12,517 bases of DNA from an uncultured Clostridium sp. (GTDB taxonomy: Bacteria > Bacillota > Clostridia > TANB77 > CAG-508): NCBI GenBank assembly GCA_947062645.1, contig CAMSQT010000015.1:1-12517 (forward strand), in the 5' to 3' direction. Shown in pieces: positions 6,371 through 12,517 of the stretch. The notes below the pieces were generated by a model. The model was given only the letters and a program-made list of their open reading frames with translations, had not been told where the DNA came from and searched no databases. The translations under genes were made by a program, and so were the position numbers. The stretch's first letter is position 1. Every line of letters starts with the position of its first letter.

Positions 6371-9254
6371 GGTTAAAATACATGAAATAGCAAAAAAAAT
6401 AGGCTTAACCAGTAAAGAAGTGTTAGAGGTAGCAAACAAATTAAAAATAGACGCAAAAAGTCATATGAGTGGTGTAACAGAGGAAGAAGCAAAGCAAATT
6501 GAAAATATGCTAACAAAAAAAGCACCAAAAAAGGAAGAAAAGAAAAAAGAAAAAGCACCAGTTATTATTAGAAGAGAAGTAATTATCAACAATGAAGAAG
6601 AGCAAGAAGAAAAGAAAAAAGAAGTAGTAAAAAAAGAAGAAAAAGGTTTTGTAGAAAGAAAGCAAAACAAAGATTATAATATTGTCTATCGTAATAAGCC
6701 AAATAAACCAATGACAGTTAGTGAATTATTTGGTCTTAAAAAAGAGGAACCAAAACAAGAAGAGCAAATAAAAGAAGAAGTAATACAAGAGCCAAAAGAA
6801 GTTGCAAAAGAAGAAAAGCCAGAACAAGAAAAGAAGCCAATACCAGAAACAATTGAAAAACCAGAAGTAAAACAACAACAGCAACAACCAAGCAATAACC
6901 AAAAAAATAGAACAATGACAAACGAAAGACCACAATATCAAAACAAAGACAATAGAAATAATAATTATCATAACAACCAAAATAACTATAACAATAACAG
7001 AAACAGAAATCAAAATGGTTCTAATAATAATAATTTTAGGAATAATAATTTTAATAGAAACCATAATAATGATAACCGAGGTCAATACAACAATAATAAT
7101 AACAATAACAATCGTTTTAACAACAATCGAAACAACAATGATAGATTTGGAAAAAGACCATTAGACGAAAAAGGAATTGAAAAAAATATCAAAAACATCA
7201 TGTCTGTAGAAACTGGTGAAAAAGAAAATGTAAGAGAATATAACAGAGGGCAAGACAAACAAAGAAACAATCGTTATGACGAAAATAAAAACAAAAAAAA
7301 TAAAACAAGAAGAAATAGCAATGAAGGTAACTTTGACGAAGGAAAATTAAAAACGTTAAAACAAGCAAACCGTTTATCTAATATGTTTGATGAACAAGAT
7401 GGAGGAATGCTAGACTACTATGACTTAACAACAGAGCGTGGAAGAAGAGGAAAAAGAAGAGGAAATAAAAATCAAGAAGAAAGAACCAAGCAAAAAATCT
7501 TCCAACTAACAGAAATTGAAATCCCAGAAAGCATTACAGTAAAGGACTTTGCTGCTGAAATGAAAAAAACAACAGCAGAAGTTATCAAAAAATTATTAGG
7601 CTATGGAATCATGGCATCTATTAACAATGAAGTAGACTTTGATACAGCATTTTTAATAGCACAAGAATTTGGTATCAATGCTACCAAAAAAGAAACGGTA
7701 ACAGAAGAAGACATCTTATTTGACGATTCTATTGATAAAGAAGAAGAACTAGAAACAAGACCACCAGTTATTGTTGTTATGGGACATGTAGACCATGGAA
7801 AAACATCTCTATTAGATGCTGTTAGAAAAACTAATGTAATTGAAGGAGAAGCAGGAGGAATTACCCAAGCAATTGGTGCGTATAAAGTAAGAGTAAAAGA
7901 TAGAGAAATTACCTTTTTAGATACACCGGGACATGAGGCATTTACAGCTATGAGAGCAAGAGGGGCGCAAGTAACCGACATTGCGATTTTAGTAGTAGCA
8001 GCAAATGATGGGGTAAAACCACAAACAGTAGAAGCAATCAACCATGCAAAGTCAGCTGAAATTCCAATTATTGTAGCTGTTAATAAAATGGATTTACCAG
8101 ATGCCAATATCGATAAAGTAAAACAAGAATTAATGGCATATGAATTAGTACCAGAAGAATGGGGAGGAGATACCATCTTTGTCCCAATCTCTGCTAAGAA
8201 AAACGAAAATATCGATCAATTATTAGAAATGGTATTATTAGAAGCCGATGTATTAGAACTAAAAGCAAATCCTAATAAACAAGCAAAAGGAACAGTAATT
8301 GAAGCAAGACTAGACAAAGCAAAAGGTGCAATAGCTACTATGTTAGTACAAAGAGGAACCCTAGATGTAGGAGATACCATCGTAGTAGGATCTTCTATTG
8401 GTAGAATTAGAGCTATGAAAGACGATAAAGGAAAAAGCGTAAAGATGGCAGGACCATCAACTCCAGTAGAAATCATGGGATTAACCGAAGTGCCATCAGC
8501 AGGAGATACTTTCTATGAAGTAAAAAATGAAAAAATGGCAAAACACTTAATTGAAAAAAGAAAAACACAAGAAAGAGAAAAAGCAATAAATAGCAATACA
8601 AAAGTAACCCTAGACAACTTATTTAGTCAAATGGAAGAAGGAAAACTAAAAGTACTAAATCTAATTGTCAAAGCAGATGTACAAGGTTCTGTAGAAGCGG
8701 TAAAACAATCATTAGAAAAACTAGAAAACGAAGAAGTAAGAGTAAAAGTAGTGCATGCTGGAGCAGGAGCCGTTAACCAAACTGACGTAACCTTAGCTAA
8801 AGTATCAAATGCCATAATCATTGCCTTTAATGTAAGACCAGACAACATGGCAAAAGAAATGGCAGAAAAAGAAGAAGTAGAAATTAAACAATATTCTATT
8901 ATTTATCAAGCCATTGAAGATGTAGAAGCAGCTATGAAAGGCATGCTAGACCCAGAATTTGAAGAAAAAGTAATAGGAAATGTAGAAGTAAGGCAAACCT
9001 TCAAAATATCAAATGTTGGAACCATTGCAGGTGCCTATGTTCTTTCTGGTAAAGTAGAAAGAAATGCAGGAGTTAGAGTAATTCGTGAAAACGTAGTCAT
9101 TCACGATGGTCATCTATCAACCTTAAAAAGATTTAAAGACGAAGTAAAAGAAGTTGGAAAAGGCTTTGAATGTGGTATCCAAATTGAGAATTATAATGAC
9201 ATCAAGGAAGGAGACATGATTGAGGTATATATCATGGAAGAAATTAAAAGATAG
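6363..9254 (+). CDS. infB: Translation initiation factor IF-2
   Basis: A GTPase of 963 residues that places initiator tRNA on the 30S subunit and promotes subunit joining. Start TTG 6363, with GGGGTGA (6351-6357) 5 bases upstream; the family begins GKVKIHEIAKK. Domains: IF2N at the N-terminus (about 1-50), a long charged linker of K/E-rich sequence, an asparagine-rich stretch (about 175-262), a second IF2N (VKDFAAEMKKTTAEVIKKL), then the G domain with GHVDHGKT (474-481), DTPGH (520-524) and NKMD (574-577), followed by domains II, III and IV ending EVYIMEEIKR. Three out-of-phase CGG strings (7696, 7927 and 8698) cause no break, and no in-phase CGG occurs in this long gene. Its stop codon TAG is also the first three bases of the palindromic element that follows. 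Confidence 0.97.
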   Translation: MGKVKIHEIAKKIGLTSKEVLEVANKLKIDAKSHMSGVTEEEAKQIENMLTKKAPKKEEKKKEKAPVIIRREVIINNEEEQEEKKKEVVKKEEKGFVERKQNKDYNIVYRNKPNKPMTVSELFGLKKEEPKQEEQIKEEVIQEPKEVAKEEKPEQEKKPIPETIEKPEVKQQQQQPSNNQKNRTMTNERPQYQNKDNRNNNYHNNQNNYNNNRNRNQNGSNNNNFRNNNFNRNHNNDNRGQYNNNNNNNNRFNNNRNNNDRFGKRPLDEKGIEKNIKNIMSVETGEKENVREYNRGQDKQRNNRYDENKNKKNKTRRNSNEGNFDEGKLKTLKQANRLSNMFDEQDGGMLDYYDLTTERGRRGKRRGNKNQEERTKQKIFQLTEIEIPESITVKDFAAEMKKTTAEVIKKLLGYGIMASINNEVDFDTAFLIAQEFGINATKKETVTEEDILFDDSIDKEEELETRPPVIVVMGHVDHGKTSLLDAVRKTNVIEGEAGGITQAIGAYKVRVKDREITFLDTPGHEAFTAMRARGAQVTDIAILVVAANDGVKPQTVEAINHAKSAEIPIIVAVNKMDLPDANIDKVKQELMAYELVPEEWGGDTIFVPISAKKNENIDQLLEMVLLEADVLELKANPNKQAKGTVIEARLDKAKGAIATMLVQRGTLDVGDTIVVGSSIGRIRAMKDDKGKSVKMAGPSTPVEIMGLTEVPSAGDTFYEVKNEKMAKHLIEKRKTQEREKAINSNTKVTLDNLFSQMEEGKLKVLNLIVKADVQGSVEAVKQSLEKLENEEVRVKVVHAGAGAVNQTDVTLAKVSNAIIIAFNVRPDNMAKEMAEKEEVEIKQYSIIYQAIEDVEAAMKGMLDPEFEEKVIGNVEVRQTFKISNVGTIAGAYVLSGKVERNAGVRVIRENVVIHDGHLSTLKRFKDEVKEVGKGFECGIQIENYNDIKEGDMIEVYIMEEIKR

Positions 9255-9579
9255 GGATTAGGGGACGTTCCTTAAATCCCCACTCTAGGGACAAGGGGAC
9301 AGTCCTTAGACTATCACCATAAAAATAATAAATTAAAATAAAAGTTTATCGTTCAAGCTAATTTTCATAGAAATTCTAAATTCATAATATGGCACCCTTC
9401 CATGTCAAGCATGAACACTTTCCATGTTATGAATTAAGAATTTCTAATTCAATTACTTTCAATCAAAACTTTTATTTTGCTTTATTATTTTTATAATAAA
9501 TAGCGAATAAAGGACTGTCCCCTAGTCCCTAAAATAGGGATTTAAGGAACGTCCCCAAATCCCCGTCCCCAAATCCCTA
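9252..9579. mobile_element. MITE-like long palindromic element between infB and rbfA
   Basis: The whole interval folds on itself. Ends: TAGGGATT (9252-9259) against AATCCCTA (9572-9579). A 20-base perfect pair: 9261-9280 (GGGGACGTTCC...) against 9537-9556. 9286-9308 (containing GGGGACAGTCC) pairs with 9509-9531; the AT-rich 9321-9347 pairs with 9466-9492; and 9369-9392 pairs with 9422-9445, around a short centre. The GGGGACGTTCC and GGGGACAGTCC words are typical of short non-coding repeats scattered in some Firmicutes genomes (established by general recollection, not searched). It has no coding capacity and no T run at its end, so it does not look like a terminator. It sits exactly between the infB stop and the rbfA ribosome binding site and would form a giant hairpin in operon mRNA. 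Confidence 0.8.
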
Positions 9580-9596
9580 AAGAGGAGGAAAAACAA

Positions 9597-9956
9597 ATGC
9601 CAGAAAACCAAACTAGACTAGGTCGTATTGAAGAGGAGTATAGAAAAGAACTTAGCCAGATTATTGGTTATGAATTAAAAAATCCTAATGTAACGGGATT
9701 AATTAGTGTAACGAAAGTAAAGGTTACTAATGATTTGAAATTTGCTAAAGTGTATGTTAGTATTTTAAATGCAAAGAATATAAAAGAAACGATAGCTGGA
9801 CTGAAAAAATCCTCTGGCTTTATTAGAAGTGAATTAGCAAGACGTGTAAATTTAAGAAATACACCAGAACTTATTTTTGAGTTAGATGATTCTTTGGAAT
9901 ATGGAGCAAGAATTGATAGTATTTTGAAAGATATTATGCCAAAAAAGGAAGACTAA
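9597..9956 (+). CDS. rbfA: 30S ribosome-binding factor RbfA
   Basis: RbfA is a KH-type protein needed for late 16S rRNA processing and 30S maturation. Length is 119 residues, normal for the family. Landmarks: R-x-x-R-I-x-E-E-Y-x-x-E at the start, NPNVTGLISVTKVKVTNDL, AKVYVSIL, SSGFIRSELARRVNLRNTPEL and the C-terminal IDSILKDI. Start ATG 9597 has AGAGGAGG (9581-9588) 8 bases upstream, directly after the palindromic element. An out-of-phase CGG (9694-9696, ACG-GGA) is read normally. Confidence 0.96.
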   Translation: MPENQTRLGRIEEEYRKELSQIIGYELKNPNVTGLISVTKVKVTNDLKFAKVYVSILNAKNIKETIAGLKKSSGFIRSELARRVNLRNTPELIFELDDSLEYGARIDSILKDIMPKKED

Positions 9957-9990
9957 GTCAAATTAAAATAAAAAAGAGAGGAAAGAAAAA

Positions 9991-10946
9991 ATGACTTTAG
10001 ATGAAATTTTAAGAGAAATAAAACAAGCCGAAACCATAGTGATTTTAACTCATGAGTCGCCAGATGGAGATGCCATAGGGAGTAGTTTAGCGGTAAAATT
10101 TATGTTAGAAGAACTAGGGAAAAAAGCAGATGTTATTATTCCAGAATATCCAAGATGTTTTAATTTTCTACCTGGAATAGAAGAAATTAAAGAAGATACT
10201 TCTGTTTCCCAATATGATTTGGCAATCTCAGTAGACTGTGCTAATTTTAAAAGATTGGCTAAAAACGAGTATTTTGAAAATGCCAAAAAAACCATCGTCA
10301 TTGATCATCATGGAAGTAATAACATGTACCGGAGATTTAAACTATGTAAATCCGGTATCACCAGCATGTTGTGAGATTTTAGTAGGAATAACAGAATATT
10401 TTGAAATTTCTATAACAAAAAAAATGGGAACTTGTATTATGACAGGAATAATAACAGATACAGGGGGCTTTCGTTACATGGGAATTACACCAGATACTTT
10501 TGAATATACAGCAGATTTACTTCGCTTGGGTGTGGATGTTCCAGAAATCTATAAAAAAACGATGGGAACTAAAACAAAAGCAAATTTCGAATTGACGAAA
10601 AGAATAATTGATAGGATGGAACTGTTAGAAGATGGAAAAGTAGCATTTTCCTACATGAATACAAGTGATGAACAAGAAGTAAAAGCAGAACCACGGTGAC
10701 CATGAAGGATTAGTTAATATTGGGAAAGATATAGAAGGTGTTTTAGTCTCTGTGTTTATTAGACAAAAAGACGACGAAGAAGCCTATAAAGTATCATTGC
10801 GTTCTGAAGATGGAATTAATGTCTCTGACATATGCTTGCTTTTTGGTGGCGGTGGTCATGCAAGAGCAGCAGGAGCTTTAATTCAAGGAAGTAAAGAACA
10901 AGTTAAAGAAAAATTAATGAAAGAAATAAAAAAATGGATGGAATAA
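9991..10946 (+). CDS. nrnA: DHH/DHHA1 phosphoesterase NrnA, needs two +1 shifts at CGG
   Basis: Bifunctional oligoribonuclease and 3'-phosphoadenosine 5'-phosphate phosphatase that degrades nanoRNA. ATG 9991 has GAGAGGA 8 bases upstream. The reading is in three parts: 9991-10329, 10331-10693 and 10695-10946, skipping C10330 and C10694, each the first base of an in-phase CGG. Joined length is 317 residues, as expected. Motifs: THESPDGDAIGSS (metal-binding DxD), SVDCAN, IDHHGSN with YGDLNYVNP (restored by the first shift), TDTGGFRY, and the DHHA1 signature FGGGGHARAAG in the third part. Four out-of-phase CGG strings in this gene (10091, 10353, 10850 and the CCG-GTA context) are read normally except where they coincide; in particular GGC-GGT at 10848-10853 passes with no shift. 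The end overlaps truB by 13 bases. Confidence 0.93.
10330..10332 (+). other. CGG +1 shift site, nrnA first
   Basis: The old frame reads ATG-TAC-CGG-AGA. Skipping C10330 gives TAC-GGA-GAT-TTA and the conserved Y-G-D after the DHH motif. The old frame remains open to a TGA at 10372-10374. Confidence 0.92.
10694..10696 (+). other. CGG +1 shift site, nrnA second
   Basis: The old frame reads GAA-CCA-CGG-TGA. Skipping C10694 gives CCA-GGT-GAC-CAT, followed by EGLVNIGKDIEGV, the usual segment before the DHHA1 domain. A stop follows CGG directly in the old frame. Confidence 0.92.
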
Positions 10947-11795
10947 TAATTATTAATAAACCTCAAAATTGTACTTCACATGATATCGTACATAAAGCAA
11001 AAAAAATAACGGGCAAAAAAGTGGGACATACAGGAACACTAGATCCAATGGCAACAGGTGTGTTGCCATTATTAATAGGAAAAGGAACTTTATGTTCTAA
11101 GTACTTAATCGAACATGATAAAATTTATGAAGTACAGGTAACACTTGGTATAAAAACAGACACAGCAGACATAGAAGGTAAAATATTAGAAGAAAAAGAA
11201 GTAGAAAAAAGCATTTTTAATTCCCAAAAGATAGAAGAAGTATTAAAAACTTTTTTAGGAAAACAACAGCAAACGCCACCTATTTATTCTGCTATTAAAG
11301 TTAAAGGAAAAAAATTATATGAATATGCCAGACAAGGAAAAACAGTAGAAATTCAACCAAGAGAAATTGAAATTTATGAAATAAAACTGCTAAAAATGAA
11401 TGAAAAAGATAAGCAAATTGAATTTCAAGTGCATTGCTCAAAAGGTACCTATATGAGAAGCTTGTGTGAAGATATCGCAAAAAAATTAGGTACCATTCGG
11501 TATGATGTCTGCGTTAAACCGAACACAAGTAGGAAAATTTTCACTAGACCAAGCAATAACAATTAAACAATTAGAAAAACAGCAAGAAAACATCTCTTTT
11601 CTCACCATAGAAGAATTATTTCAAGAAAGACAAGCACTAGAACTTGAACCGAAAAGATTACAGCCTTTTATCAATGGTGTGAAATTAACTTTTAAAAAGC
11701 CAAATGGTGTGTATCGTATTTATTGCCAAAATCAATTTGTTGGTATAGGCGTACTAGAAAATGAGTTTTTGAAAAGAGACATTGTTCTTAACTAA
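10934..11795 (+). CDS. truB: tRNA pseudouridine 55 synthase TruB, needs one +1 shift at CGG
   Basis: Converts uridine 55 of the tRNA T-loop to pseudouridine. ATG 10934 overlaps the nrnA end by 13 bases and matches the family opening M-x-G-I-I-x-I-x-K-P; there is no strong ribosome binding site, so coupling to nrnA is likely. Motifs: GHTGTLDPMATGVLP with catalytic D37, PPIYSAIKVKGKKLYEYAR and CSKGTYMRSLCEDIAKKLG. After GTI the frame meets CGG (11498-11500). Skipping C11498 continues with GMMSALNRTQVGKFSLDQA and a PUA-like C-terminal part to the stop at 11795. Joined length is 286 residues, normal for the family. The unshifted frame gives a truncated protein of 210 residues with an unrelated tail. 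Confidence 0.94.
11498..11500 (+). other. CGG +1 shift site, truB
   Basis: The old frame reads ACC-ATT-CGG-TAT. Skipping C11498 gives ATT-GGT-ATG-ATG and the conserved segment S-A-L-N-R-T-x-V-G-x-F. No stop is adjacent to CGG in the old frame. Confidence 0.92.
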
Positions 11796-11841
11796 TTTAC
11801 AATAAAGCCAAAATAATAAATAAATTAAAAAGGAATAAAAC

Positions 11842-11888
11842 AAAATCACCCTCATATACTTAGAAAAAGAAAAGAAGGTGATTTTTTT
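11842..11888 (+). terminator. Terminator-like hairpin overlapping the next ribosome binding site
   Basis: AAAATCACC (11842-11850) pairs with GGTGATTTT (11877-11885) around a 26-base A-rich loop, followed by more T. It lies 46 bases after truB and could end the operon. Its right arm contains AAGGTG, the ribosome binding site of the next gene, so it could instead, or also, hide that site. Confidence 0.5.
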
Positions 11889-12472
11889 GTATTACATACA
11901 AGAAGCTGACAAGCTTAAAGCCATAGAAAAACTGTTCAACATTATAAAAATAGAAGGGGAAAAAATCATACTACCAATTACAAAAAAGGAAGTATTAGAA
12001 GGAAAGAAAGCAGAAAAACTAGCTAAAAAAACCAGAAAAATATTTTCTAAAACCATCAGCAAAAAAGTTATTATAAGTAGCTATATACGGAAGCCAAGAG
12101 CAATACATGAACTTATTATATCCTTGTGATTTAGACATCATAAAAGGAAAATGGTTATTTCAAGTACTTAGCGTAAAATCTTTAGACTATCTATTAGAAA
12201 AAAAGAAAATGAAAAAAGAAGAAACCAAAATCGCTATTCTAGTAAATGATTTAACAGAAAATATAATAGGAAGCCTAAGGCAAATTGCCAAGCAATACAA
12301 AATGGTAAGCATCATTACTAACCATCGAGAGAAATTTAAAAAACTAGAAAAGCAAATTTTAGAAGAAGATGGTATTATGATAACAATAGGAAACAACAAA
12401 AAGAAAGGACTTTCCAAAGCAGAACTAATATTAAATGTCGACTTTCCAACCGAATTAATCAATCAATATACT
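11887..12472 (+). CDS. Protein of unknown function, partial, needs one +1 shift at CGG
   Basis: I do not recognise a named family with confidence; it resembles an uncharacterised clostridial protein. Start TTG 11887, with AAGGTG (11875-11880) 6 bases upstream; an in-frame GTG at 11878 is part of that site. The first part (67 codons) has a lysine-rich stretch resembling LPITKKEVLEGKKAEKL. At CGG (12088-12090), skipping C12088 continues in an open frame for 128 more codons to the adapter: QEQYMNLLYPCDLDIIKGKW, then VKSLDYLLEKKKM, IAILVNDLTENIIGSL, MVSIITNHREKFKKLEKQI, EDGIMITIGNNKKKGLSKAELILNVDFP, an alternating strand-helix pattern. The 3' end is missing because the contig ends in adapter; any further residues (RSEEHTSEL...) are translated adapter. 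There is no homology proof that both halves are one protein, but the pattern is the same as in the four known genes. Confidence 0.7.
12088..12090 (+). other. CGG +1 shift site, last gene
   Basis: The old frame reads TAT-ATA-CGG-AAG and stops at 12127-12129. Skipping C12088 gives ATA-GGA-AGC-CAA and opens a frame that runs 384 bases to the adapter. Confidence 0.8.
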
Positions 12473-12517
12473 AGATCGGAAGAGCACACGTCTGAACTCC
12501 AGTCACAATGCCTCATC
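12473..12517 (-). other. Illumina P7 adapter and index (artefact)
   Basis: Starts AGATCGGAAGAGCACACGTC, the read-through form of the P7-side adapter, followed by index AATGCCTC (reverse complement of the index at the left end) and ATC. It is in frame with the last gene and adds a false peptide to it. Confidence 0.99.

Noticed and set aside
6940..7140. AAT/AAC-rich tract as a CRISPR or non-coding repeat array
   Set aside because: It is an in-frame asparagine-rich part of infB with no regular repeat-spacer structure.
6373..8848. Several open frames on the minus strand opposite infB
   Set aside because: They are shadows of the infB codon pattern, with low-complexity or implausible composition, no ribosome binding sites and no recognisable motifs.
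4505..10699. RF2 (prfB)-like shift triggered by a stop codon after CGG
   Set aside because: A stop directly follows CGG in only three of seven sites, no CUU-U slippery codon is present, and no consistent upstream Shine-Dalgarno is seen at the sites.
1629..12090. CGG reassigned to another amino acid or to stop readthrough without a shift
   Set aside because: Reading CGG as any amino acid leaves the downstream frame wrong; only removing one base restores the conserved sequence.
1514..12472. Seven frame breaks as ordinary pseudogenes or sequencing indels
   Set aside because: All breaks are the same type at the same codon in phase, all catalytic motifs are intact, essential operon genes are affected, out-of-phase CGG strings are never affected, and Illumina reads rarely insert single bases outside homopolymers.
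47..12472. A tRNA gene in the window that could read CGG or CGGN
   Set aside because: I see no cloverleaf or T-loop GGTTCGAATC-type sequence on either strand, so the decoding tRNA, if any, is elsewhere.
1..12517. Terminal inverted repeats of a linear plasmid, phage or transposon
   Set aside because: They are Illumina adapter plus index sequence.
12473..12517. C-terminal peptide RSEEHTSELQS of the last gene
   Set aside because: It is the in-frame translation of the adapter.

Overview
The window is a strongly AT-rich bacterial contig carrying the conserved translation operon rimP-nusA-ylxR-ylxQ-infB-rbfA-nrnA-truB. This gene order, the strong AAGGAGG-type ribosome binding sites, the TTG starts and the codon use point to a low-GC Firmicute, most likely an uncultured clostridial lineage. 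Both ends (1-46 and 12473-12517) are untrimmed Illumina P7 adapter plus the same 8-base index, in inverted orientation. The biological sequence is therefore about 47-12472, and the last gene is cut artificially.

Layout. 47-402: an AT-rich non-coding stretch ending in a consensus promoter. 403-1443 (+): an Rpn/YhgA-like PD-(D/E)XK nuclease with a strong internal ribosome binding site that probably makes a separate C-terminal protein (1198-1443). 1467-1492: a bidirectional terminator shared with asd. 1514-2502 (-): asd, aspartate-semialdehyde dehydrogenase. 2503-2711: divergent promoters. 2712-3980 (+): a membrane GT2 glycosyltransferase. 3998-4577: promoter, leader hairpin and rimP. 4601-9254: nusA, ylxR, ylxQ and infB, tightly packed apart from a 98-base nusA-ylxR gap. 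9252-9579: a long imperfect palindrome (MITE-like) inserted between infB and rbfA. 9597-11795: rbfA, nrnA and truB. 11887-12472: a partial gene of unknown function.

The main discovery is a decoding anomaly. Five genes (asd, rimP, nrnA, truB and the last gene) are each broken into overlapping frames, with seven breaks in all. Every break is a +1 shift, and every one lies exactly at an in-phase CGG codon. Skipping the C, so that CGG-N is read as glycine GGN, restores full-length, conserved proteins each time. No in-phase CGG in any recognised gene is read as arginine. Nine CGG trinucleotides that occur out of phase in the same genes cause no shift. This phase dependence argues against sequencing error and pseudogenes. 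It suggests that CGG is an unassigned codon at which ribosomes routinely move +1, or that CGGN is decoded as a four-base glycine codon.

The operon genes act together in ribosome production and RNA metabolism: RimP and RbfA mature the 30S subunit, NusA controls elongation and termination, IF2 drives initiation, NrnA degrades nanoRNA, and TruB makes tRNA pseudouridine 55.
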